Positions 1 through 5,945 are shown, numbered from the stretch's first letter. The stretch: DNA of 5,945 nucleotides from Dysgonamonadaceae bacterium (GCA_031284225.1 JAITAH010000119.1:1-5945), one strand, 5' to 3'. The notes: generated from the letters alone by a model not told the origin. Numbers and translations are program-made.

Positions 1-1
1 C

Positions 2-112
2 CTCTCCAACCGTAGTTTCCCGAACGATGATAAAAAATTAAATACCCTGCGTACACGTCCGAAAATTTTCGCAGAATTTGTCCATATCATCGACGAACTA
101 AAAACGCATTAA
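2..112 (+). CDS. C-terminal end of an unidentified protein (partial, 5' end outside window)
   Basis: An open frame enters from the left edge and ends at TAA 110-112, giving 36 residues that begin LSNRSF and end DELKTH. The other two forward frames are less convincing; the one starting at base 1 stops at bases 13-15. The tail is hydrophilic, with a basic stretch (DDKKLNTLRTRPK) followed by a plausible amphipathic helix (IFAEFVHIIDELK), as expected for the end of a soluble cytoplasmic protein. I do not recognise the family from so short a piece. It is separated from exbB by 245 bases containing a good promoter, so it probably belongs to a different transcription unit. No strong terminator hairpin with a T-run follows its stop. 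Confidence 0.6.
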   Translation, partial: LSNRSFPNDDKKLNTLRTRPKIFAEFVHIIDELKTH

Positions 113-242
113 ACAGACAAAAATGGCATATAGCAAAAGCCACAACCTGTTCATTGGTGAAAGATGTAAAAAAATAAAGCGACACATATCTAATTAAAAA
201 TAAATATTTTACAATCATATTGAAAAACTATTTATAATTGTT

Positions 243-273
243 TTTGGCGTTACAAAAAAAATCCCTAACTTTG
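243..273 (+). promoter_or_regulatory. Bacteroidota-type sigma-ABfr promoter for the exbB operon
   Basis: TTTG at 243-246 (-33 element) is followed after 19 bases by TAACTTTG at 266-273, an exact match to the TAnnTTTG -7 element. The spacing falls in the 19-21 base range known for the Bacteroides primary sigma factor. Transcription would start around 279-283, leaving an untranslated leader of about 75-80 bases before the exbB ATG. The match suggests a fairly strong vegetative promoter. I found no comparable perfect match in the gaps between the later genes. Confidence 0.72.
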
Positions 274-277
274 ACGT

Positions 278-308
278 CGTTTTTTGAAAAACGAATTGAT
301 AATATCAA
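278..308. promoter_or_regulatory. Two adjacent inverted repeats at the predicted transcription start
   Basis: The first dyad is CGTTTTT (278-284), two bases TG, then AAAAACG (287-293). The second is TTGATA (296-301), one base, then TATCAA (303-308). The spacers are too short for good RNA hairpins, so DNA-level recognition by a dimeric regulator is the more natural reading. They cover and follow the predicted start site, where a bound repressor could block initiation. In AT-rich DNA such dyads also arise by chance, and no regulator can be named. Confidence 0.3.
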
Positions 309-314
309 ATAATA

Positions 315-330
315 AATTAAACAATTAAAC
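315..330 (+). repeat. Two tandem copies of octamer AATTAAAC in the exbB leader
   Basis: AATTAAAC is repeated exactly at 315-322 and 323-330, followed by an A-rich stretch up to the exbB start. The same octamer, in four slightly varied copies, precedes exbD-1 at 1243-1274, and 18 bases are identical between the two places (316-333 and 1260-1277). The position just upstream of two start codons suggests a role in translation initiation, or a spreading short intergenic repeat. Confidence 0.6.
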
Positions 331-357
331 AAAAATAAAAACTAAAATTTCAACATC

Positions 358-1167
358 ATGAAACAATCTAAAACCAAAACCGGAAAGAAACGCCTCGGCA
401 TTTCAGCTTTTCCCATTATCATTTTATGTTTCGTACTGGCATACGTTATTTACCAGTACGTGTACGGTAACCCTGCCAACTTCATAAACGAGGACCCCGC
501 AAATCATCCGCTGCAAGGAAACCTGCTGGGAACAATTTATAAAGGCGGCGTGATCGTGCCGGTAATTCAAACATTATTGCTCACAGTATTGGCATTAAGC
601 GTAGAACGCGCCATAGCATTAAGCAAAGCAAAAGGCAAAAAAAGTTTGCAGAAATTTGTAGTGGACGTCAAAAGCGCCCTGGACGCCGGTAAGGTGGAAC
701 AAGCCCACGCCTTGTGTGATGCACAAAAAGGCAGCGTAGCCAACGTAGTGAAAAGTTCGTTGAGGACTTATTCCGAAGTTAGCGCCAATGCACAATTAAC
801 AAAAGAAGAACGCCAGTTAGCGCTCCGCAAAGACTTGGAAGAAGCCACGATGCTGGAACTTCCGTCGATGGAACAAAACCTGCCGGTAGTAGCTACCATT
901 ACTACTTTAGGTACTTTGATGGGGCTGCTCGGAACGGTTATCGGGATGATCCGGTCGTTTGCCGCTTTGGCAGGCGCAGGCGGAACCGACTCCATTGCCT
1001 TGTCCACCGGTATTTCGGAAGCGTTGGTAAATACGGCATTCGGTATTGCTACCGGTGCATGCGCCGTAATATCCTATAACTACTTCACCACAAAAATTGA
1101 CGGTATAACTCACAGCATTGACGAAATCGGCGCTTACCTGGTACAAACATTCTCCGGCGATAAATAA
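358..1167 (+). CDS. exbB: ExbB/TolQ/MotA-family proton channel protein
   Basis: This is the channel-forming subunit of the inner-membrane ExbB-ExbD motor, which uses the proton gradient to energise TonB. The 269-residue protein has four likely membrane segments: about 14-36, 62-84, 174-200 and 213-242. A long charged cytoplasmic region (about 85-170) lies between the second and third. The last two segments carry the family signatures GTLMGLLGTVIGM (185-197, with Thr193) and SEALVNTAFGIATG (220-233, with Glu221 and Thr226), the polar residues that line the pore in ExbB/TolQ. E. coli ExbB has three membrane segments; the extra N-terminal one here is common in Bacteroidota. The ATG at 358 is the first possible start; its leader is A-rich without Shine-Dalgarno. 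It is first in the operon, with exbD-1 117 bases downstream. The family is clear; a TolQ- or MotA-like role is less likely because tonB is in the same operon. Confidence 0.93.
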   Translation: MKQSKTKTGKKRLGISAFPIIILCFVLAYVIYQYVYGNPANFINEDPANHPLQGNLLGTIYKGGVIVPVIQTLLLTVLALSVERAIALSKAKGKKSLQKFVVDVKSALDAGKVEQAHALCDAQKGSVANVVKSSLRTYSEVSANAQLTKEERQLALRKDLEEATMLELPSMEQNLPVVATITTLGTLMGLLGTVIGMIRSFAALAGAGGTDSIALSTGISEALVNTAFGIATGACAVISYNYFTTKIDGITHSIDEIGAYLVQTFSGDK

Positions 1168-1173
1168 TTGTTG

Positions 1174-1237
1174 AACGGTTAACCTTGCGGAACCGTTGAA
1201 CGGGCAGCGTTGTACGAAATCAATACAGCACCTGCCC
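1174..1237 (+). other. Two RNA hairpins in the exbB-exbD-1 gap
   Basis: The first has a 7-bp stem, AACGGTT (1174-1180) with AACCGTT (1191-1197), around a 10-base loop. The second is longer: GGGCAG (1202-1207) pairs with CTGCCC (1232-1237), then, after a small internal loop, GTTGTA (1209-1214) pairs with TACAGC (1224-1229, one G-U pair) around a 9-base loop. Neither is followed by a T-run, so they do not look like intrinsic terminators. Hairpins between a first and a second gene often protect the upstream message or mark a cleavage site. That would suit ExbB, which is needed in excess over ExbD, but this role is inferred. Confidence 0.5.
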
Positions 1238-1242
1238 TGTAC

Positions 1243-1274
1243 GGTTAAACAATTACACGATTAAACAATTAAAC
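1243..1274 (+). repeat. Four tandem octamers of the type RRTTAAAC before exbD-1
   Basis: The copies are GGTTAAAC (1243), AATTACAC (1251), GATTAAAC (1259) and AATTAAAC (1267), in perfect 8-base register. They end 10 bases before the exbD-1 ATG, directly after the second hairpin. Two copies of the same octamer lie ahead of exbB at 315-330. Confidence 0.65.
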
Positions 1275-1284
1275 AAACAGCGCT

Positions 1285-1887
1285 ATGAGTAATAAAATAA
1301 AAAAGAAATCTACCTTTATCGACATGACTGCCATGAGTGACGTGACAGTACTGTTGTTGACTTTCTTTATGTTGACCTCTACGTTTGTACAGAAAGAGCC
1401 GGTGCAGGTAAACCCGCCTCAATCCGTATCCGAGATCAAGATACCGGAAACCAACATCGTGTCGGTATTAATAGAGCCGACTGGGAAAGTGTTTATGTCA
1501 TTAGACAAACAACCCGACCGGCGGGATGTATTGCAAAAGATGGGCGAGTTTTATAAAATCGAATTTACCACCGAAGAATTGAAAAAATTCGAATTACTTC
1601 CTTCTTTTGGCGTACCTATCCGCGGGATGAAAGAATTTCTTGCCCTCTCCATCGAAGAGCAAGACCAGATGATTCTGAACTATGGGATTCCATGCGACAG
1701 CCTGAATAACGAATTCAAAGAATGGATGCGCAATTCAAAAATTGTGAATAAAGACTTGAGTATTGCTATCAAAGCCGACCATGCAACCCCTTATCCTTTG
1801 ATACGAGATATAATGAACACCCTTCAGGATTTAAGGGAGAATCGGTATAACCTGATTACTTCTTTGAAAGACATACCTGAAATATAA
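1285..1887 (+). CDS. exbD: ExbD-family biopolymer transport protein, first paralogue
   Basis: ExbD sits inside the ExbB ring and carries the membrane aspartate that is protonated and deprotonated during motor turnover. This 200-residue protein has a basic cytoplasmic start (SNKIKKK), a single membrane segment at about 18-36 with the key Asp19 (AMSDVTVLLLTFFML), and a periplasmic domain. The C-terminal ExbD fold is seen at about 157-200, including YPLIRDIMNTLQDL. E. coli ExbD is about 141 residues; the extra length is an insertion at about 65-150 in the periplasmic domain, usual in Bacteroidota. The usual T-P-M before the aspartate is T-A-M here (15-17), unlike its neighbour. The ATG at 1285 gives the shortest sensible cytoplasmic N-terminus. 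The second paralogue starts 15 bases after the stop. Confidence 0.92.
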   Translation: MSNKIKKKSTFIDMTAMSDVTVLLLTFFMLTSTFVQKEPVQVNPPQSVSEIKIPETNIVSVLIEPTGKVFMSLDKQPDRRDVLQKMGEFYKIEFTTEELKKFELLPSFGVPIRGMKEFLALSIEEQDQMILNYGIPCDSLNNEFKEWMRNSKIVNKDLSIAIKADHATPYPLIRDIMNTLQDLRENRYNLITSLKDIPEI

Positions 1888-1902
1888 AAGCATTGAAAAA
1901 TT

Positions 1903-2568
1903 ATGGCAGAAATTCAAGAAAAAAGCGATAGCGGTAAAAGGGGCAAACAGAAAAAATTCAATGTCCGCGTGGACTTCACGCCGATGGTGGATATGAACAT
2001 GTTGCTTATTACCTTTTTCATGCTTTGTACAACCATGAGCAAGCCGCAAACCATGGAAATCGCCATGCCGCGCAAAGACGTCATCGATGATGATATGACC
2101 TTAGTAAAGGAGTCTAACGCCGTAACGATTTTATTGGGAAAAAACGACAAAGTATATTATTACTTGGGACGGCTTCAAGAGGAAGACTATGAAAATCCCG
2201 AAAAGCTGAAAGAAGCTAATTTCTCGGGTGATGAAAATAGTGTCCGGACGTTATTGTTGGGGCGCAACCGCGAAGTGGTGCAACAGATAAAAGACCTGAA
2301 AACACGTAAGGAAAATTTGGAAATTGCAGATTCTACCTATAAAAAAGAAGTTACCGAAATCAAAAAGAACAAAGATGCGCCAAGGGTTTCAATAAAGGCG
2401 TCGGATTTTGCGAACTACAAAAACCTGATAGACGCATTGGACGAAATGCACATCTGCAACATCGGGGTATATGCAATTGAAGATATTACGGCAGGCGATT
2501 TACGCTTGCTGGAAAACCTTACGGGCAGCGGATATGAAAAGCAGACAGAAACAGAAGTAAAAAAATAA
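1903..2568 (+). CDS. exbD: ExbD-family biopolymer transport protein, second paralogue
   Basis: This second proton-carrying subunit of the TonB motor has 221 residues. A basic 18-residue cytoplasmic N-terminus leads to the classic motif VDFTPMVDMNMLLITFFML (23-41), whose Asp30 is the expected proton carrier in the single membrane segment (about 26-46). The periplasmic part has an ExbD-like start, a charged Lys/Glu-rich insertion at about 70-160 that looks helical (VVQQIKDLKTRKENLEI and onward), and the C-terminal ExbD fold with SIKASDFANYKNLIDALDEM. It is clearly diverged from the upstream ExbD, so it is not a recent duplication. It lies between exbD-1 (15-base gap) and tonB (4-base gap), so co-translation with tonB is likely. 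ExbD dimerises, so a heterodimer of the two paralogues is plausible but not shown. Confidence 0.92.
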   Translation: MAEIQEKSDSGKRGKQKKFNVRVDFTPMVDMNMLLITFFMLCTTMSKPQTMEIAMPRKDVIDDDMTLVKESNAVTILLGKNDKVYYYLGRLQEEDYENPEKLKEANFSGDENSVRTLLLGRNREVVQQIKDLKTRKENLEIADSTYKKEVTEIKKNKDAPRVSIKASDFANYKNLIDALDEMHICNIGVYAIEDITAGDLRLLENLTGSGYEKQTETEVKK

Positions 2569-2572
2569 GTAT

Positions 2573-3385
2573 ATGGCAAAAGATATAAATATAACCGGAA
2601 ACGAATGGCTGGAACTGGTTTTTGAAGGACGAAATAAAGCGTATGGAGCTTATTCCATCCGTAAAAGTTCTACCAAACGCCACTTGCTCGCCTATTTTAT
2701 AATTATCGCCTTTGCCTTAGTGATGATGATTTTTCCGACGGTTATGAAACTTATCACGCCCAAAGGAGGCGAAGAAAAAGTAACGGAAGTAACCACATTA
2801 TCCACTATTGCGGAAGTACCCGAAGACAATAAAATAGAAAAAATCGAAGCGCCGCCGCCGCCGCCATTGAAAAGCACTATTAAGTTTACGGTAACAAAAA
2901 TCGTAGAAGATGAAAAAGTGCCGGATGAAGAAGTGCGCACTATGGAAGAATTGACGGAAGTGAAAACCGCCATTTCCGTAGCCGACGTGGTAGGCAACAA
3001 CGACGCAACAGGGCAGGATATTGCCGATTTGGAGGAACATAAATTGATAACGGAAGCCGAACCGGTGTATATGACCGGTGCGGTAGAACAAAATCCCGAA
3101 TTCCCCGGTGGTATGGCTGCGCTGATGAAATGGATAAAAAACGAATTACGGTATCCTGCCGCTGCAGCCGAAATGGGTATTGCCGGACGGGTAACCGTGC
3201 AATTTACGGTAGGTAAAGACGGCTCGGTGCGCGACATAACGGTATTAAGGGGCGTGGACAGTTCGCTGGATAAAGAAGCGCTACGCATTGTCGGGAAAAT
3301 GCCGAAATGGATTCCGGGTAAGCAGGGCGGACAGGCTGTGAACGTTCGCTTCATTTTACCGATAACATTCCAATTGCAGCAGTAG
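2573..3385 (+). CDS. tonB: Energy transducer TonB
   Basis: TonB is anchored in the inner membrane, spans the periplasm and pulls on the TonB box of outer-membrane receptors. The 270 residues begin with a cytoplasmic segment typical of Bacteroidota TonB (EWLELVFEGRNKAYGAYSIR, 11-30), then one membrane helix at about 38-60. A periplasmic linker runs to about 165; it has five prolines (94-98) but is otherwise acidic and Lys-rich rather than the Glu-Pro/Lys-Pro type of E. coli. The C-terminal TonB domain covers about 175-270, with PEFPGGMAALMKWI, the YP pair (194-195), GRVTVQFTVGKDGSV and the closing VNVRFILPITF strand. The start is the ATG four bases after exbD-2; the stop is TAG. Its operon with exbB and two exbD genes supports the call. 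Confidence 0.95.
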   Translation: MAKDINITGNEWLELVFEGRNKAYGAYSIRKSSTKRHLLAYFIIIAFALVMMIFPTVMKLITPKGGEEKVTEVTTLSTIAEVPEDNKIEKIEAPPPPPLKSTIKFTVTKIVEDEKVPDEEVRTMEELTEVKTAISVADVVGNNDATGQDIADLEEHKLITEAEPVYMTGAVEQNPEFPGGMAALMKWIKNELRYPAAAAEMGIAGRVTVQFTVGKDGSVRDITVLRGVDSSLDKEALRIVGKMPKWIPGKQGGQAVNVRFILPITFQLQQ

Positions 3386-3396
3386 TATTGTTTTCC

Positions 3397-4344
3397 ATGA
3401 ACAGGTGGTATAATCGGATTGAATGTTTCCTTTTGTGTGTACTTTTGATAGCTTGCAAAGGGAAAAAAACGAATGCTCCGGATGATACCCTGTTCAGCGG
3501 GGTTATCACCATTGCGGTGGACGAAACGCTTTTGCCCTTTGTACAGGAAGAAATAGACGTATTCGAATCGCATTATTCGCTGGCAAGCATTATTCCGAAA
3601 TATACCGACGAAGTACATGCATTGAATTTATTGTTGCAAGACAGCGTGCGGTTTGCGGTAACTACGCGCCCGCTAAGGGAGGAAGAAATAGCTTCGTTCC
3701 ACAGCCGGAAGTTTTTTCCGCAATCCATAAAAATTGCTACCGACGGCATCGCATTAATTGTTCACAAAAACAATCCCGATTCGATTGTCAATGTAGAAAT
3801 GTTACGGCAAATATTCTCCGGCAAAGTATTGCGGTGGAACGAATTGTTTCCGAAATCAAAATCAGGCGACATATCCGTTGTATATGACCACCCCAATTCC
3901 AGTACGGTGCGCTATGTGCAGGACTCTATCTGCCGCGATAAACAACTGTCGAAGCAATCCTATGCGGCGGGTTCAAACCCGGAAGTAATCGAGTATGTAG
4001 CGCGCACGCCGGGCGCATTGGGCATCATCGGCGTAAACTGGATAAGCGAAGAACAGGATTCGGTGAGCCGTGAATTTTTGACAAGTATTCAGGTAATGCG
4101 GGTAAGCAGGGAAGAACAACCTGCGCAGCAAAACAGTTACCAACCTTACCAATATTACCTTTACACGGGACAATACCCGTTTGTGCGGAATATATATATT
4201 AACCTGAACGACCCGCGAAGCGGCCTGCCGTCGGGGCTGACGAGTTTCATTACGTCTTCCAGGGGGCAGCGGATTATCCTGAAAGCAGGATTGCTGCCGG
4301 CGACCATGCCCGTAAATATTGTAAATATTCGAGATGTATTATAA
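3397..4344 (+). CDS. PstS-like substrate-binding lipoprotein linked to the TonB motor
   Basis: This is a 315-residue periplasmic-binding-protein-like protein related to phosphate-binding PstS. A lipoprotein signal is clear: a short N-terminus, hydrophobic residues 11-19 and the lipobox LIAC with Cys20. The next residues (KGKK) are basic and lack the acidic surface-export signal of Bacteroidota, so a periplasm-facing location is likelier. The PstS-like core includes FAVTTRPL (86-93), ATDGIALIVHKNNP (114-127), MLRQIFSGKVLRWNEL (135-150) and the loop PNSSTVRYV (166-174). By eye alignment to E. coli PstS, ligand residues Asp56 and Arg135 are replaced by Thr90 and Asp164, so the ligand may not be phosphate. 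I prefer ATG 3397 over TTG 3388, three codons upstream; both keep the lipobox. It begins 11 bases after tonB, and no ABC permease or ATPase is nearby. Confidence 0.85.
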   Translation: MNRWYNRIECFLLCVLLIACKGKKTNAPDDTLFSGVITIAVDETLLPFVQEEIDVFESHYSLASIIPKYTDEVHALNLLLQDSVRFAVTTRPLREEEIASFHSRKFFPQSIKIATDGIALIVHKNNPDSIVNVEMLRQIFSGKVLRWNELFPKSKSGDISVVYDHPNSSTVRYVQDSICRDKQLSKQSYAAGSNPEVIEYVARTPGALGIIGVNWISEEQDSVSREFLTSIQVMRVSREEQPAQQNSYQPYQYYLYTGQYPFVRNIYINLNDPRSGLPSGLTSFITSSRGQRIILKAGLLPATMPVNIVNIRDVL

Positions 4345-4356
4345 AAAAATAAAATT

Positions 4357-5945
4357 ATGAATGTACTAAAAATAACAAGTTGTGTTTGCCTGCTCGGCGC
4401 AGGCTTTTTGACAGGTAAAGCCGATAATGTTACCGGTATTAACCTGTATGAATCGGGAATGTATAGCTCGTCGAAAGTTTATTTTTTGAAACAGTTGAAC
4501 GCCGCCGCCTCGCCGGACGAAAAAGCCGAAGCGTGTTATTATTTGGGCAAAAGTTACCTAAAACTGAACCTCCCCGATTCGGCTGCCTATTATTTTTCGC
4601 TGGGAACAACAACATCGGCGACCTATCCGTTCAATACTATCGGAACGTCGATGCTGGCATTGGATGAACTGGCGAAAAAAGGAGGAGGAAATAAAGAAGA
4701 GCAGAAAGCCATAGAAACCGCTTTCAAAGAGGCTATCAAGGCAGATAAAAAAAATGTCCGGTTACCGCTGGCTGTGGCGGAAGCCTACGCTTATGCAAAA
4801 GACTATGCGAAAGCCGAAGAATATATCAAACTGGCGAAAAAAACGGACGCTAAAAACGGATTACCATTTATGCTGGAAGGCGATATTTTGCTGGAACAGG
4901 ACATGGAAAAAAACCGTGGCGCCGCCGGCACAAAATATGACAATGCTATTTATTTTTCTTCCGGTTTGGTGGGCGCATACATGAAAAGCGCCCGCATTTA
5001 TATGCTCATCAACGGCGCGGCTGCACTGGAAAAACTGGAACAGATAGCTAACATTGCTCCCGATTTCAGCGGCCGGTTCTCTTTATTGGGGGAACTGTAC
5101 GAAATACAGGGCAACCGCAAACAGGCTGCCGAACATTACGGCAGGTTTATTGAGGACGGATACTATGGCGAAGAACAGTTACTCAAATATGCCGGCCTCC
5201 TCTATTTCGATAAACAATACGACAAGGTGCTTTCTATTATTCATCAAGTACTGGAAAAATACCCCGACAATTTAGTCGCCAACCGGCTGCATGCTTATGC
5301 GCTGGCGAAAACAACCAAAGGACAGGAAAGCGTGGATGCAATTACAAACTTCATGAGAAATATACCGCCGGAAAAAATTATCCCGCAAGATTACCTTTGT
5401 TTTGCCGAAGAATTGGAGGAAAACAAACAGTATGAGGAAGCGGCGGACAATTATAAAAAAGTAATTCAAAAAGACCCTGCACGGAAACAACTTTTCCAAA
5501 ACATTGCTGACTTGTACACCAAAGACCAGCAACCGGATTCCGCTATCCGTTACTACAACTTTTATTTGGATTTCCTCGAACAACCCAACCCCACTATTTA
5601 CTTTCAACTGGGGCGCAATTATTACAATATAGCCACCGCCGATTCGCTGGAAACCCAACAGGAAAAGCTGCAAAGAGCCGATTCGGTTTTCGCACTGCTC
5701 ACGGAATTGGCGCCGACGAGTTATTTGAGCTATTTTTGGCGCGCGCGCATCAATTCGATGTTAGACCCCGAAACGACACTGGGCTTGGCTAAACCGTTCT
5801 ACGAAAAAGTCATTGAAATTACGGCAGACCAGGGCGACCGCTACAAACGCGAATTGATAGAATGTTATAAATATTTAGGCTACTATTACTACGTGCAAGC
5901 CGACAACACTACTGCCAAGCACAATAACAACGCCAGCTTTGCCCG
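4357..5945 (+). CDS. Exported TPR-repeat protein (partial, 3' end outside window)
   Basis: An open frame starts at ATG 4357, 12 bases after the PstS-like gene, and runs without a stop to the right edge: 529 codons plus two bases. The N-terminus (MNVLKITSCVCLLGAGFLTGKA) looks like a Sec signal peptide, with possible cleavage after Ala22, so a periplasmic location is expected. The rest is helical with many tetratricopeptide-like repeats, at about 57-90, 133-165, 240-270, 274-305, 345-374, 378-410 and 413-455; GELYEIQGNRKQAAEHYGRF and AEELEENKQYEEAADNYKKV are good examples. TPR arrays are protein-protein scaffolds with no catalytic residues. Its place at the end of the TonB operon suggests it supports assembly or contacts of the motor, the lipoprotein or receptors, but this is inferred. 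The start has an A-rich leader without Shine-Dalgarno. The total length is unknown. Confidence 0.88.
   Translation, partial: MNVLKITSCVCLLGAGFLTGKADNVTGINLYESGMYSSSKVYFLKQLNAAASPDEKAEACYYLGKSYLKLNLPDSAAYYFSLGTTTSATYPFNTIGTSMLALDELAKKGGGNKEEQKAIETAFKEAIKADKKNVRLPLAVAEAYAYAKDYAKAEEYIKLAKKTDAKNGLPFMLEGDILLEQDMEKNRGAAGTKYDNAIYFSSGLVGAYMKSARIYMLINGAAALEKLEQIANIAPDFSGRFSLLGELYEIQGNRKQAAEHYGRFIEDGYYGEEQLLKYAGLLYFDKQYDKVLSIIHQVLEKYPDNLVANRLHAYALAKTTKGQESVDAITNFMRNIPPEKIIPQDYLCFAEELEENKQYEEAADNYKKVIQKDPARKQLFQNIADLYTKDQQPDSAIRYYNFYLDFLEQPNPTIYFQLGRNYYNIATADSLETQQEKLQRADSVFALLTELAPTSYLSYFWRARINSMLDPETTLGLAKPFYEKVIEITADQGDRYKRELIECYKYLGYYYYVQADNTTAKHNNNASFA

Noticed and set aside
123..197. Short open frame of 24 codons (begins MAYSKSHNLF) ten bases after the upstream gene
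   Set aside because: Too short to judge, with no ribosome-binding feature, domain or neighbour support; such frames occur by chance in this AT-rich gap.
196..216. Possible terminator after the upstream gene (TAAAA/TTTTA pairing)
   Set aside because: Only about five A-T pairs and no G-C content; too weak to call a terminator.
1174..1237. Intrinsic terminator after exbB
   Set aside because: Hairpins are present, but no T-run follows and the downstream genes need read-through because no promoter match was seen in the gap.
2692..3618. Long antisense open frame (308 codons) opposite tonB and the start of the lipoprotein gene
   Set aside because: It lies opposite two well-supported genes. Its translation has low-complexity Ser/Thr/Gly runs typical of an antisense frame, and no recognisable domain or promoter.
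4754..5275. Two + strand open frames (76 and 73 codons) in the last third of the window
   Set aside because: Both overlap the TPR gene in another frame and give atypical proteins rich in Trp, Arg and Asn.
5272..5673. Antisense open frame of 133 codons
   Set aside because: It is entirely opposite the TPR gene, whose frame has signal peptide and repeat evidence. The antisense product resembles no family I know.
1..5945. CRISPR array, tRNA, rRNA or insertion sequence
   Set aside because: No regularly spaced repeats with unique spacers, no tRNA-like cloverleaf, and no transposase-like protein or terminal inverted repeats were seen.

Overview
The window comes from a member of the Bacteroidota, most likely order Bacteroidales. 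Three things point there. The promoter ahead of the main operon fits the Bacteroides-type consensus (TTTG, 19 bases, TAnnTTTG). No gene has a Shine-Dalgarno sequence; the leaders are A-rich instead. The ExbB, ExbD and TonB proteins also carry features usual in this phylum: an extra N-terminal membrane segment in ExbB, long insertions in both ExbDs, and a W-x-x-L-V-F-E-x-R-N-K-x-Y-G-A-Y type cytoplasmic N-terminus on TonB. The genus cannot be read from the sequence.

Layout, all on the + strand. Bases 2-112 hold the last 36 codons of an unidentified gene. Bases 113-357 (245 bases) are non-coding and AT-rich, with a promoter at 243-273, two operator-like dyads at 278-293 and 296-308, and a tandem octamer repeat at 315-330. 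Six genes follow: exbB (358-1167), exbD-1 (1285-1887), exbD-2 (1903-2568), tonB (2573-3385), a PstS-like lipoprotein (3397-4344), and a TPR-repeat protein that starts at 4357 and is still open at the right edge. Gaps after exbD-1 are only 15, 4, 11 and 12 bases, which argues for one transcript. The exception is the 117-base gap between exbB and exbD-1, which holds two hairpins and four tandem copies of the octamer also found ahead of exbB.

How the genes work together. ExbB and the two ExbD paralogues should form an inner-membrane proton-driven motor. TonB would carry its energy across the periplasm to outer-membrane TonB-dependent receptors. The last two genes are the unusual part: a lipoprotein with the phosphate-binding-protein fold but altered ligand residues, and an apparently secreted TPR scaffold protein. 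No pst permease or ATPase genes are present, so the lipoprotein is better read as an accessory of the TonB motor than as part of an ABC transporter. I recall similar ExbB-ExbD-ExbD-TonB-PstS-like-TPR clusters in other Bacteroidales, so the layout is probably a conserved but poorly explained system rather than something unique to this strain. That recollection was not checked.
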